A stretch of DNA of 64,000 nt from Diadema setosum (Eukaryota; Echinodermata; Echinoidea; Diadematoida; Diadematidae). Position numbers and translations under genes: made by a program. Positions 14,115 through 47,329 of the stretch are shown piece after piece. The first letter of the stretch is position 1. Each line of letters starts with the position of its first letter. A model generated the notes under the pieces. That model was not told the DNA's origin. It made no database searches and worked only from the letters and a program-made list of their open reading frames with translations. Location: contig CM067067.1 in the NCBI GenBank assembly GCA_033980235.1, positions 15,496,401 to 15,560,400 of the forward strand. Direction: 5' to 3'.

Positions 14115-14262
14115 TTTTTTCATGACATCTTGTCCCATTTCGATCGAGGGCGAGATGGCGTCCACCGTGGTTACGGTGGCGAAGTGCATTGGCCTGCCCT
14201 TGCCAGTGTGGCTGTCCGTCTTGATTAAAATGTCCACTTCTTCAGATCGTCATTATATACAC
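14115..14262 (-). other. GC-rich coding-like island, unassigned
   Basis: Read on the minus strand, about 14130-14250 gives an uninterrupted frame (…EEVDILIKTD…, …RPMHFATVTTVDA…ISPSIEMGQ…) with many G/C third positions, unlike the AT-rich flanks. An in-frame TGA lies just upstream at about 14258-14260, with a weak AG acceptor between, and no good GT donor is visible at the 3' side. The plus strand is also open over the same interval. I do not recognise the protein. It could be a single exon, a decayed retrocopy, or chance. Confidence 0.2.
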
Positions 14263-15894
14263 ACGGCAATGCCTTTCAGCTTTAACGAAATGAACTACAC
14301 AATCCTGGGCAACCATTCGATTGACCGGACAATTACAAGTTGCGCGCACTTCTGAATAACAAACGAATACATGGAAACAAACAGCGCCCGTAGACATTAC
14401 CAGCGTTTGCTTAACCAAACTAGTGTAACGCAAGCTTATAGCAGGGGCCGCGGATTGGAGGGGGAGCTGCAGGCTCCGCCATCCCACTTTTTTTCTTTCT
14501 GCTCTTAAAAAAAAGAAATAAAAATGAAAACAACAACAAAGTAGGTACGAAAAAAACTATGACGTTTGAGGATCCGTCTTGAGATTATCCCCATCAAAGG
14601 GCGGAGGAAGGGATTTTTTATCATTATTATTTCTTTTTACCCTTTACCCAACCAACCACGAGCACTACACTCCCTCACCCCTTCCGGAGCGTACCCCCCC
14701 CCCCCCCACACACACACACGCACTCACACTCAACCCCCCCCCCCCATCATCGTGTAGTTTGAGATCTCAGAGTTATTATTTATGAGAAAGAAACCAAAAA
14801 GATGAGGAAAGCAAAACACGAAGGATAAAGAAGACGAAGAGAGAAAGACAAAAAAAGAAGAGAAGAAAAACAGGATAGGAACGGAAAGGTCTTTATATCA
14901 TTCCCTCAGAATACTAGAGCCAGTTTATTTTTATTTTTTTTTTTTGGTCAAAACAAAAGAAATAAAAAATGACAGGAGATAAGCGCGCTGAAGTGTTTTT
15001 CTTTTTTTTTCACCAGATGAAACCCGGAAGTTGCACCAGAAATATTTTTGCGCACACCCCTCCCCCCCCCCCCCCCCCCACCCCTTTACGGAATTCTGGA
15101 CCCGCCCCTGAGAGCAAAATATTGGACAAAACACATTCTAGCCCGTAATTGCAACATTCCTGGACCTATCTACTAAACACGAATAGAGACAAGAAGAGCG
15201 TCATCCTTTGCTGAAGCGAATGACCGTGTGAACAAGGTTATAGAGAGAACGAAAAAGTCCTATACAGTCGAATGTGGACAGCCGCTTGCAGACGAATTGG
15301 TGCAAACCGTCGCTATTTCGGCGCTAATAGTCGCATTTATGATGTGTTTGAATTGGGCCACTGGCAATTTCATGGTTTTTAAGAACTTTGGAATCATCAA
15401 TGACTCCAGACATTCCTACAAGCTCCTTTGAAGAGCAGAAATCACGTGACTCCGCCACACTTATGCGGAAAGTTTCATTTCATTTAACAGATTCACCCCA
15501 CGCTTCGCTTTTACGCAAATCGTTGCTTTCATAAGAAACCGTATTTCACTCGAAGCATAAAACGTCCTTCAAATCATAGAACAGTCCTGTATCAGATGTG
15601 TTATGACGAGGAGTGAAAAATTCGGTCTAATGCATAAAATCTCTTTTGTTCGCAAACGAGAAATGCTGTAAGAACACCAAGAATTTGCTCTTCTTTCTCA
15701 CATTGAAAAACAAACAAACAAACAAACAAAAATTCTTTCAAGATTGCTAGTATTTAAATCTCTTTAAATGGGCAGCATACCCGTCATACCTGTCACTCCA
15801 TGGATTTGAATGAAGCTGAATTGGACATTGGGAAAAATAAAAGCGTTCATAGATACATACCTCCGATATGCATTCTTCGACAACCCAATGCTTA

Positions 15895-17000
15895 AAGACC
15901 GTGTCACACCTTTCCGGGCAAGCTACGCGGGTTTGTTGCGAGTAGGGATTTCCCAGCACGTATATTCAGGAGAATTTTCTGCGGGCGGACAAGAATGTTT
16001 ACGAGTTTCGCACTTGTGTCTTACCTGCTAGACGCGTGCTACTTAACTTCTACTTGCGTGTATTCCGTGTGACCTGAGTGAGGACTTTGAAACCGATCCG
16101 TTTTCTGTTGCGGGCGACTTACGGGTACTGCGAAGTACAAGTTTTGAGCATGCCCAAGGCCTTGTCATACCGTATCTGGAGAAGTTTTGCGGATTGACTT
16201 GCGAGCAAACACATTTTCTACCCGGAGCTCTCCACAGTTGGCCTGCACCTGAAATTACTAGCACGTATCTCACCCTTAGTTGCCCGGAGGTGCGCACGCT
16301 TGAAGTACGTAGGTTGCCCGTGGATCTATGCCCATGCGCCGGAAGCTCGTGTCATCTGCGGGCATTCTACAAACATAATGCGGATGTTTTACTGGCAAGG
16401 AATGGTGTCGAAACTGCCAATATCCGTGTAGCTGGTCAGTTCTGCGTGCATGCTGAGGGTCAGTTACCGCCTTTCTACTGGTTGGTTGAGAGTCGGCTGC
16501 GGCCAAGATAATGGCATTCTGTGGGAGTTCAGCTGCCATATCAACTTCCTTCAGAGGGATTCCTTCACCAAGTTGTCAGCCCCCACTCGCCACCCATGCC
16601 CCTGACACGCAGGTCACATTGAATGCACGTAAGTAGAACGTACGTAGCACGGATCCAGCATGTAGGACGCACGCGAAACTCGCCCAAATCCTTGTTCGCC
16701 CGCAAAAATTGTCCTGCGTCTGCGTGCTGGAAAATCCTACGCAACAAACCTGCGTAGCTTGCCTGGAAAGGTGTGACAGGACTTTTTTTGTTTGTTTGTT
16801 TGTTGTTGTTGTTGTTGTTGTTTTTTTGGCTGCGGGCAAATAGGACCGGCGTGCGCAACTCCGGGTAATTACGGGTGAGATAAGTGCAAGGTACTGTCAT
16901 CTGCGGGTCATCTGCGATGACCTCCGGGTAGCAAAAATTGTTTTTTTTTTTTTTCGCATGTCGCACGCAAGGCTTGCCAGGAAAGGTGTGACACGGCCTT
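15895..17000. mobile_element. 1.1-kb inverted-repeat element with TA flanks
   Basis: The left end AAGACCGTGTCACACCTTTC pairs with the right end (complement starts AAGGCCGTGTCACACCTTTC). TA dinucleotides lie immediately outside at 15893-15894 and 17001-17002, consistent with a TA target-site duplication as in Tc1/mariner-type elements. A partial internal copy of the right-hand sequence (GCTTGCCTGGAAAGGTGTGA near 16759) suggests internal duplication. The interior is richer in GC than the flanks, but no transposase motif was recognised. Confidence 0.7.
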
Positions 17001-17569
17001 TAGTAACGCAGGACTGTGAGTACAATGTGTGTAATTGTAATGGTGATTTTGTCGTTGCTAAGATTTAAAGGACAACGTTAGTACAAATGACATGCAGGCG
17101 ACTAACTAGAATGATGAACCAGGGATTTTTTTAAATCATTATTATTTCTTAATCTAGAGATGATAGCAAATGTGACTATTCCACGCAATCGCTGATTCAA
17201 CAAGGTCTGTTTCGAAGACAATTAATATTCACGCCAAGACGTCGTTGGATGCATGCTCCGCTTCTGTGCAGAATCGCGATTGCGCTACAGTACTCTACAT
17301 GTACATCGGTCAAAGAAACAAAAACAAAAAACACAAAAATAAATAAATTCAGCAAAATTCGAAAGTGAAACCAGTCAGAACTCACTTTGTACAGGCCATC
17401 AGCAAACACTGAACGATCCTCTCCCTGCTTTTCATCGAGACATTGACATACGTTATGTTTCGATCACTCTCTATATCTACAGATAGAGACACACATAAAT
17501 ATATTTGATAGATATCTATACCTTTTTATCTATCTATAATCAAGTATGAATATAATAATACATACATTT

Positions 17570-17643
17570 AAAGGTATATATATATATATATATACATATG
17601 TATATATATATATATATATATATACACAAATAGATAGGCTACA

Positions 17644-17692
<49 letters not shown>

Positions 17693-17708
17693 ATATTATG
17701 TAGCCTAT
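17570..17708. repeat. (TA)n with flanking inverted arms
   Basis: Long TA runs are bracketed at 17634-17646 and 17694-17707 by AGGCTACATAAT and its complement ATTATGTAGCCT, so the block can form a cruciform. Open frames here are low-complexity Tyr/Ile translations and are not genes. Confidence 0.85.
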
Positions 17709-18188
17709 ACGCGCGCTCATTATTTTATAAACTGGAAGTTAAGCATAACTGAAACGAGTATCATTGTAACAGGTGTGAAAGTATGGTTGCATTTACAGAG
17801 TACTCGTAAAGTATGGACTGACGTATACATAATCCGTTGAAATATTTATAAAGTAGATCCGTAGCGTGAAGTTGGGACGGATTATTTCACACTCAATAAG
17901 CAAGTTGTGATAGAAACACCACTGAGGATTAAAAAAGGTGATTGGAAAACAGCGCTACAGGCCATTTCTCGAGACATTACGTGCCAAGAATTTCTGGAGT
18001 CTAGGGTTCATCTGAAATTAGGAAAGTTGAATGTACGCATCTTGTGAAACGCGATTATGAATTACAACGTCCTCCAGAACGCTTCAAGGACTTGACTATG
18101 ATGTAACTCCAATGGTTTACTTGAATCCCTTTTAGACAGCCAAGAAGATTAATGAAACTCCACAGAGATATTGACATTGTCGTGACAG

Positions 18189-18432
18189 TCGCTTATTACA
18201 CTTGGGTCATTCGCCTATGATGCTGCCGCGAATCGACCAGTCGGTGGTTCCTTTGAGGTTATTCCTCCAGCCCAGGGTCACGAAGGGCGTGCGGCATTTC
18301 GTTTCACACACAATCTCTTTAGGATGCAGGGGGTCCATCTCTGCGCCGCGTTTATTACTCGCCAACCAACGTGTAGATCCCTGCGAAAACAGGTCTACCG
18401 TGATCGTGTTAATTACATCATTGCTGAATAAT
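18189..18432 (+). other. GC-rich open segment, unassigned
   Basis: After a candidate acceptor (…CGTGACAG at 18181-18188) the plus strand is open for about 80 codons to a TAA at 18430-18432. A possible GT donor follows AAACAG at about 18391. The minus strand is also open over 18207-18390. Composition is coding-like compared with its surroundings. I recognise no family on either strand, so strand and reality of an exon are undecided. Confidence 0.18.
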
Positions 18433-19563
18433 TTAAAGCTCGCAATGTTCCCTTTTTTTTTGTCTGTCGCCCTCTCTTCTCTTTTCCCTTCATTTTCTCT
18501 CATTTCCCCTTGTCCTCTCTCGTTCGTTCTTTCTCTACAGTTTTTTTTTTCACCTCTTTTCTCTACCTCCTCCTTCTCAACCAACTTCCTCTCTCCCTCT
18601 CGCTCTCTTTCTTCATGAGTATCAGGACAAAAAGCAAATATTTCACACAGATATGGGATCGAGCCTTGGGGGCGCTGCTAGGATCACAGAATTGAGCGCA
18701 TCCCGTTCCTGCAATTGGATGACACATATCACTGCATCACCCCTGGAGGGCGCGGGGCGAGATAAGAGAGGGAGGGGAGACAATAATGTACTCATGATAT
18801 TATGGAAGCATCACGCCGTCCTGAAGCGCGGAGGAGGGCCGCGTGGAGAAATCTAGAGCAATGTGACATACTGCCAAGCGCAGTCGAATGAATGGGATAC
18901 CTCCTCCGCCTTCCCACGCAATTACTCGATCCGGGTAAAGCTGACGTCCCCTCGTTATGTAAAGATGAAGAAAATTCATTATCATGATCTTTGATCATGA
19001 GGATTGACCTTCAACTTCTAGTGTCTGAAAGCAGCACTTCCCAAATGTTTTTGTCCTTACCAAACCATGTTCTCATCATCATTTTTTACTGTCCAAGCTG
19101 AAGCTACATGTATTTTGATAATACAGTGTAGTACATTAATGATAATAAATGACTTTATCTATAAAGTGATACTGTTTCCTATAGCTCATCTCCCCCTTTC
19201 AACCTTTGCTTCCTCGAGTCCTTTTGGAGCAGAAAATCATGATTTACGCAAGTTTATAATCTTGTGAATGGTGGCTAAAAGAAGTATACAATATTATGAA
19301 GATCTCAGTTTCACAGAGATTCATTGCAGAACTTCTGACCGTAAATGTGTTTCATACCTGCATAAAACAACTCATTGAAAAGTAAACACATTACACATTC
19401 TTGTTCTCACCTCCAGAACCTAATCTCAAAAAAAAAAAAAAAAAAGAGAGAAAAATAAGTCGTTTTTTATTAACACACTTGTGAGTATACATTAAATCAC
19501 AAACAAAGCTTACAAAAATGCACAAGTACCAAGCAGAATTTAAGTTGCATTTCATTCCATTAA

Positions 19564-19920
19564 AGGGGAAGGCTAGTAACTGATCAGTGGGAATCAGTGG
19601 AAATGCTGGGAGATGATTGTTCCAATCCTTATGGGATTCATTTAAGAGTACATTATATATCTATTGTTGTGTGAAAATGATTTCCTTCAGAACGGTCTCA
19701 TATTCAAGTAATGTGCAGATTAATGCTCCGTCACTGACCAGGGACGCTAACCTGGAAGCATTGAACTGCACATTACTTGAATATGAGACCATTCTGAAGC
19801 AAATCATTTTCACACAACAATAGATATACAATGAACTCTTGAATGAATCCCATAAGGATTGGAACAATCATCTCCCAGCATTTCCACTGATTCCCACTGA
19901 TCAGTTACTAGCCTTCCCCT
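19564..19920. mobile_element. 357-bp near-perfect palindrome flanked by TTAA
   Basis: The left arm begins AGGGGAAGGCTAGTAACTGA and the right arm is its complement almost throughout (about 160 bp per arm, small central loop near 19725-19755). TTAA lies directly outside both ends (19560-19563 and 19921-19924), the target-duplication signature of piggyBac-like elements. The long plus- and minus-strand frames here are mirror images of one another, caused by the palindrome. Confidence 0.85.
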
Positions 19921-20045
19921 TTAAGTTTTAATCTGTATTGAGACATTTCAAATATATACATTATCATAGACTTACATATATTATAAATAATCTGACAGCA
20001 TAATCCTCTGGATGTCCACAAGTACTGAAATTGATGATAATGGTA

Positions 20046-20238
20046 CAGTCGACTCCCATTGTATATTTAAGTCCTTGGGACCGCCAGTTTTCTTGTGTAA
20101 CACTGAAATTTTGTTATAACCAAACAAAATGAAATAAACAATAAAAAACGCAGAGTGGATGAAGTTGAGGTCTGAATTCTTACTTCATTGTAAATGGAAT
20201 TTCGTTATAGCTGTGTTTGTTATAATGGGAGTGCACTG
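20046..20238. mobile_element. pogo/Tigger-like MITE
   Basis: The left end CAGTCGACTCCCATTGTAT pairs with the right end (complement CAGTGCACTCCCATTATAA). TA is present just outside at 20044-20045 and 20239-20240. A CAGT-type terminus with a TA duplication is typical of pogo-group elements. At 193 bp it cannot encode a transposase. Confidence 0.65.
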
Positions 20239-20693
20239 TAATGACAATGATAATGAAAATGACAGTGAAACAGACATTCTTCAGAGAATGATAGAAACAG
20301 GGAGCTTTAAATTTTTGCGATCCAGACTTTCAGAGAGAGAGAGAGAGAAAAAAAATAAAAACTCTGAGCATGCGCAGAATCACTTATCAGAATCGATCCA
20401 TTTATAGCCCGCATCGTCAGAGTTTTCACTACGCGTTCTGGGCGATTTTTAAGTCTGCTCAATTAACGACAAAGAGAGCTACTTGATGCACTGATCATAT
20501 GGGGCGCCATTTTATCCTTTTTTTTCCCTTCTTTTGATAGATAGCGTCCTTGCGTAATCTAAAGCTATACAGGGAGAGAGGAGAATGGCAGACGCAATCG
20601 TCGTCTCAAACGTCCACGTCGCAAATCTAAAGCTCCCTCGTGATGTAGATGTCCTAAAATATACAAAATTTCTAGACAGCAAGTGACATGAGT

Positions 20694-20801
20694 CAGGGGC
20701 GGATCCACGAATTCCATAAAGGGGCGGCACCTTTACAAAATTAAAGGGGGGCGCATGCCCCTGGTGTGCCCCCCCCCCCCCCCCCCCTGGATCCACCACT
20801 G
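20694..20801. mobile_element. short inverted-repeat element, CAGGGGCGGATCCA type
   Basis: The left end CAGGGGCGGATCCACGA pairs with the right end (complement CAGTGGTGGATCCAGG). TGAGT is directly repeated at 20689-20693 and 20802-20806. The terminus resembles hAT-type MITEs, although five bases is shorter than the usual hAT duplication. A degraded relative appears near 15055-15115 (poly-C, then GGAATTCTGGACCCGCCCCT). Confidence 0.6.
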
Positions 20802-21297
20802 TGAGTTTTGTCTTCCACAGAGACCTTAATGACAAGAAAAGAATAACAATGGTAATAGAATTATCAAGGTGTTGCACAGGCAGGATGGAAATATCTTGTA
20901 CAATGTAGTGTTTATCACACACAGAAAACAAAGTTACAAGGCAAACGAACAGAAATCACAAAGCACATTTTACCAGCCAAGGTATGAAAACACATCTAAC
21001 TTTTCCTTCAATTTATCTTATTCAACCAAATGTGACATCCCTGACAGAGTGGTGGGTCTTGTGTACCAAGTGAAGCATTCATTCTGTAGAGTACCGTACT
21101 ACCTGAAACATGGTGTATCTAGGCTAATCAGATGGTCATTGGTTGATACGAAGGGATGAATAACACCCCTTCTGCATCTGGAATGCAGGGTGCTTCATCA
21201 GTTATACCTTTAGAACTCACATGTAATGATCTCCCTCATTTTACATCTGGATATCAAGTGACTCTATGATCACTACCATTTGACGAAGGAGTAGGCA

Positions 21298-21830
21298 GAG
21301 TGGAGAGAGAGAGAGAGCAGAAGTGAGGAAGAAGCAAAAAGTAGAGAATAGGAGGAGGAAAGGAAGAGGAGGAAAGAAGGACAAAGGAATGGAAGAGGGA
21401 AAATGGAAGGAGAGAAGGGAAGAGGCAAGGGAAGAGGTAGGAGAAAAGGGAAAGGGTAGGGGAGAGGAAGTAAGGAGAACGAGGAAAAAGCAGAGAATGG
21501 AAGGAGGTAAGGAGGACGGAAAGGAGGCAAAAGGAAAGGGGGAAGAGAAGGAAGGAGGTAGGAGAGAATGGAAAAGGGAGGAGGAAGAAAGGAGAAAGGA
21601 GAAAGAAAAGGGAAGGAGAGATGAAAGAAAGAAGGAGGGAAGATGGGAGGAGAGAAGGAGAGAAGGGAAAAAGGAGGGGAGAGGAAGTGGAGAGAAAGGA
21701 ACAATTAGTAGAGAATAGTAGGAGGAAGGCAAGAGGTAGGACAAAAGAAGGGTAGATGGGGGCGGGGGAAGACAGGATGAGGGAGGGGAGGAAGGAAGGA
21801 TAAAGGGAGGCAGAAGGAGAGGGGATTCTT
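21298..21830 (+). repeat. polypurine tract (GGA/GAA-rich)
   Basis: About 530 bp in which the plus strand is almost entirely A and G, with few pyrimidine interruptions. The long frames on both strands here (Arg/Glu/Lys on plus, Ser/Pro/Phe on minus) result from composition and are not genes. Confidence 0.9.
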
Positions 21831-22272
21831 GTCTCTAGAGGTGATAACTATCATTTCCTCACCTCCCCCTCCTTTCCTACACTCTTCATGTCAAACATCT
21901 TCCAGCGTTTGCAACAGTATCAGACTAACATGAAAGACATTGAGAAACCGCGTAGTGAGGGATACAGCGAAACCAGAGGGAGACAGGAGCATTCCTCTTC
22001 TTAGCTCCATCTCGCACCTGTGTAACCCCTGAGGCCTGCGCAGTGAGACATCACATTTCCTGTACGCAGCGAGAAATTCATGACTGCCTTTCGTGGTGTG
22101 AGAAGGTGGGCTCTCCTTACTGAGAGAAAGTGGCATTTCTCATCAGCATACTTTCACATCTTCTGCACATGACTCGGATGTCTCGATATTCAGTCAGTTG
22201 GGGCACTGGGTGAGTTCATTCAACGTTCGCCCCACCTCCACCCTTCCACCATGTCCTCTCTAGCCACCACCA
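21831..22272 (-). other. probable 3' flank/UTR of the RNF32-like gene
   Basis: This lies directly downstream of the stop codon at 22273-22275 on the minus strand. No polyadenylation signal could be assigned with confidence, and no further coding frame was recognised. Confidence 0.35.
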
Positions 22273-43464
<21,192 letters not shown>

Positions 43465-43780
43465 TGTCGACAAAGAAAAATCAAAGTACAAAGGCAAGAC
43501 CGCAAAACGTCCGGTGTCAAAGGGCTTTTATCGTCTGTTCATGTTCGGACTTTCCCAATCCAAATCCATTTGTTGTCATTAGCCACCGCCGTACCGCTGC
43601 ATCACGTTCACCGTGCATAAAAAGGGAGCTGCTTGTGCAGCGCTAGTGTAGTAGTGGTACGACGAGTACTATATTATCGAGTGCATGGTTGGTATGCAGC
43701 GATGCAACCGTAGTTCAACGTCTTATGGATTTGCCTCCCTCTACTGGCAAGATAACGGTCATACTGATCGTTGTTTTTGT

Positions 43781-43840
43781 TTTGGAGAAGACCACTGCAA
43801 TTTCCAATTGCAATTTCCAATTGCAGTGGTCTTCTCCAAA
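43781..43840. repeat. perfect 22-bp hairpin
   Basis: TTTGGAGAAGACCACTGCAA… (43781-43802) is perfectly complementary to 43819-43840, with a short loop that itself repeats AATTTCCAATTGC. Confidence 0.9.
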
Positions 43841-44069
43841 GAGGTTACATAATAGAATCTCTTTGGTCTTCTCATAATCCAAAAAATTATAAAATTTGTG
43901 AATAAACACACCATGTTAAAAATACAAAATCATAAAAATACACGAAAGTCTAAATGTATTTCGTCTTACATAATATCTAAGTCGACGAACTTATTTCACT
44001 CCAGTCCTGAAATTTGCAAAGGAGGTCAATCTGCTCAAATTCCGTTCAGAGGTCACGCAAAATAATGTG

Positions 44070-44335
44070 GGTTGAGTGAATGATAGCAATATCAGTAGAA
44101 CGCATCAGTGAAAGTTAATGAAGTTTGAGGGAAATCTTTCAAGTCCGTTTAAAGGTTAGGTTTAGTGCAGCCATCACTTGATTAGGAGACTACAGTTTGT
44201 GACGTCACATGTTAAGAACGATATAAAGGAAATACAAAGAAAATTCAACGCAATTATTCTCACTTTTACAGCATAATGAAGGAACACTTGCCTTACTTCT
44301 TTGAGAAAGCATGAGAAATAATATTTACTCTTAAA
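44070..44335 (-). repeat. inverted partial copy of the AGGACAAG/TTAA MITE family
   Basis: Shares AGCAATATCAGTAGAAC, CATCAGTGAAAGTTAATG, GAGACTACAGTTTGTGACGT and ATATAAAGGAAATACAAAGA blocks with 27329-27884. Confidence 0.65.
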
Positions 44336-44715
44336 GGGACTGTACAGTAGTGGTTGAGATGGGGGTTCATGTTTTGAACATTCCTAAGTGAGATAAGGAG
44401 AAACCTCTTATGAAATATGAAAGAGCATGTGATTTTAAGAAGGATTTAACGTTTATCTAATGAAAATTGTTTTTCAAATTGCTGTGATATCCCCAAAAGT
44501 GATAATAATAAAAGGCGACATGCCCCACCTTTATTAGGATCTCTTTGTTTCACCTTGTTTTGGATATCTCAGCCATTTCAAAACCGATTTTCATCAAATA
44601 AACTTTTGATACCCCTTAGAATTGCATGCTCTTTGACATCTCATAGAGTGGTTTCTGAATATCTCGCAAAAAGTTAAAAGCTAAATCCTCACCCCGACCA
44701 GAACTGTACACACCC
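44330..44715 (+). repeat. dispersed palindromic repeat
   Basis: Starts TTAAAGGGACTGTACAGTAG and ends CCGACCAGAACTGTACAC. Related in inverted orientation to 41640-42015. The two halves are partly self-complementary. Confidence 0.7.
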
Positions 44716-46852
44716 ATAATGTCGGGTCGAGGGAATGTGCACTTTCCATGATAAACGAAATGTAAATATAATATCATATCGTAACTGGCTCTATGAGTTA
44801 GCATCAGAATAGTCTCGACAAGTCTAGTCTCAGTGAATACTATCAAAGTGGATATTAATGTTAGAACACTCTTCTTCCACATTCTTTCATGGGCTCTTCA
44901 TCAGAGAACAAAGGTTTAAATGACTAACATTTACACCACGAAGTAACTTGAGGTTGTGAAAGTATTGTCTCACAGTCACCATCAGTATGGGGCACGATTT
45001 AAGCTATCTATACGTGGGTATATTCGGCTCGTGTCAGTCATTAAAAAGTAATTCGGTGAAGATACTGCAAATCGTCGTCCCGCTTAGAGCATGAGAAATG
45101 AATCAAATTGTAGTACCCAACACACTACAATACAGCTAGGTGTTATCAGATTCTACAGGCCTAGATGGCAGAGTGAATGCACGGATGCATACAATTCAGG
45201 ACATAATACAATAACCTTTTTATAGGACCGTTCTTTTGTCATTTTTTTTTTACTTTGCTGTATATCTTTTTTTTTATTTCTATATTTTTATTATCATCAT
45301 TATTATCATTATATCATTATCATTATTATCATCATCATCAGTTATTCGGCATTTGCAAGACAATACAAATGATAACAGATAAACAAACAAAACAAGCGAA
45401 ATATTACGACAGTTTCTTAAGGCAATTTTCAAGAGCAGGATATCGTAAACGATAAAAAAACGAAGAGGAATATAAATTGCGTTATATCAATGATAGCATG
45501 ACTGAAATGTCAAGACACTTGCTAAGTTAGATAAAATTCACACATGATAGCGATGAAGAAGCGTGTTTGCGTCAGAAGCTGGACTTTCTTTACGGATTCT
45601 GGGCTGGACTGATTCGTTTTCAGACGTCATTTCCTGATGATAGAATTTCGGATCGAGGGGATTGTATATTCATTATTGCCGCTTCCATTTGAGTCTCGAT
45701 GAATCGGGTGTGAGAGTGCAAAGATGTTATTTTATCCTATCGTACTCCTAATGAACGATTATGATCGATAAAGATGTAGGTGACACTTGAAAATCTGGTG
45801 GAAGTGTGATTTTGATATGTTTAACGGAGGTGTAAGTCATCCTGGCTTGTTTACGTTATACGGGTCTAATAATCTGCATACTTTCAACACAGATAAATCA
45901 CCATTTCAAAGACTTAGAAATCATCAGGTAATTGCAAAAAGAAAAGAAAAACCTGAGACAAGTTACATGCATCAAAACAACAGCACCGCTGCATTCTATC
46001 CACGTTGTGATATTACATTAGTGAGTGAAAGGACAATCTCATTTCACCTCTGTGTTGTGCTATTAGTGAAAGCTGAAAAACACCACCGTGGAACTGTTAT
46101 GATGGAAAATGGAAGCTTCAGATTCCAACAAAAGAGTCCTACTGTCAAAATGAATTTGCACTGATCCTCAGATTCACTCACTAATTAGAAATTAGAGTTA
46201 TCGGTGTTTGCATTACGATATCTGCGCCCTCGCAACCACGGGATTCAGAACTTAATGGAGGATTTAATAGCATGGACCCTGAGCGTGGTGCAGTATGTGG
46301 TTACCGACGTAAACACAAGGTTTCCTTTGTTGGCATTCTATTGCCATCGGTTAGCCAATCGGAAAATCGATGAGCAAACAGGATAGACCGTTCCGTTAAG
46401 TAACTTCTCTTACTTATTATACACAGATGGGGAAATGCTTGTTGCGGTATGGATATACTATCGGATCTATGTTCTTGGAATGACTTATCTTTGGATATTG
46501 AGGAGAGTTGCATCGATCAGAAAATAGGTTGGAAAAAATAGGAGAGGATCACAGATATCATCAGTATTATCGATAACAATTCGTCTGGAATAGCCCTTCT
46601 TTACGTCACAGATTAGACTTCTAATTTCATTATTCGACTGGCCAACTGAGGAAACGAATTTTTGTTCTTGCTATTGCAATTTGTCCCCCAGTCTAGACAT
46701 CTTTTCGTGGTCAACGACTAAAGCAGTATACAAAATTTAATTTCTTCCATTTTCATTTTGTTTCGCAAAGCGCTCTTGGGATGTCTCTGTGAAAGATATT
46801 ATCCCAAAACTCTTTATCAAAGGGGACGAAAGTGCTATCAAAAGTCGAAAAT

Positions 46853-47174
46853 ATGTCCTGCAAACTCGGGAAACTTCACATTCGGCACTGGGCCGCGGAG
46901 GTGTCGGACTTCCATGGCCTGAAGCATGTTGCCGGCAACGGCGGGGCATTCAGAAGGATCGTCTGGCTGCTACTGTTCTTACTCGCTCTAGGTTACTGTA
47001 CCTACCAGTGCGCCCTGGTCATCATCAGTTACAGAATTCACAGTCACGTCACCAAGATCGACGTCGAATACGAGACCGAAGTATCTTTTCCCGCCATTAC
47101 TGTCTGCAATTTTAACAAGTACCGCGAGTCTGCGTTCACCGAAGACGATATTAAAAATGTCGGTGTGCATTTAG
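46853..47174 (+). CDS. ASIC-like exon 1: N-terminus, TM1, start of ectodomain
   Basis: The first in-frame ATG (46853) follows an in-frame TGA at about 46790-46792, so the frame is closed upstream. It encodes [10 protein letters not shown]… with FHGLKHV (the conserved HG), a strongly hydrophobic TM1 ([16 protein letters not shown]), then [10 protein letters not shown] and [15 protein letters not shown]. It ends in phase 1 before GTGAGA. The cytoplasmic N-terminus is about 35 residues, usual for ASICs. Confidence 0.93.
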
Positions 47175-47292
47175 GTGAGAATTCACACAAAAAAAAAACA
47201 GGGAATAGAGAAAATAGTTTAAAGCTTAATCAGTATTAATCAGTATTAAGCGTATTTCAGCAAATCTGCTGTGCATGATAGTTTGATTGATT

Positions 47293-47329
<37 letters not shown>

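Larger units (their letters stand above)
43465..46852. promoter_or_regulatory. intergenic region between divergent genes
   Basis: Contains the presumed 5' flanks of RNF32 (minus) and the ASIC-like gene (plus), about 3.4 kb between start codons. It holds a perfect hairpin (43781-43840), two dispersed repeats and a (TCAT/TTA)n stretch near 45290-45345. No TATA box or CpG island can be assigned with confidence. A frame at about 45790-46164 shows no domain. Confidence 0.35.

Noticed and set aside
13752..14237. 161-residue minus-strand frame as one gene
   Set aside because: Most of it is translated (CA)n microsatellite and AT-rich DNA; only the first 40 codons look coding-like, listed separately as an unassigned island.
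21241..21744. Long Ser/Pro/Phe-rich and Glu/Arg-rich frames on opposite strands
   Set aside because: Produced by the polypurine tract; pure low complexity.
45787..46164. 125-residue plus-strand frame upstream of the ASIC-like gene
   Set aside because: Begins at a non-ATG codon, has no motif and does not splice in frame to exon 1, which has its own upstream stop.
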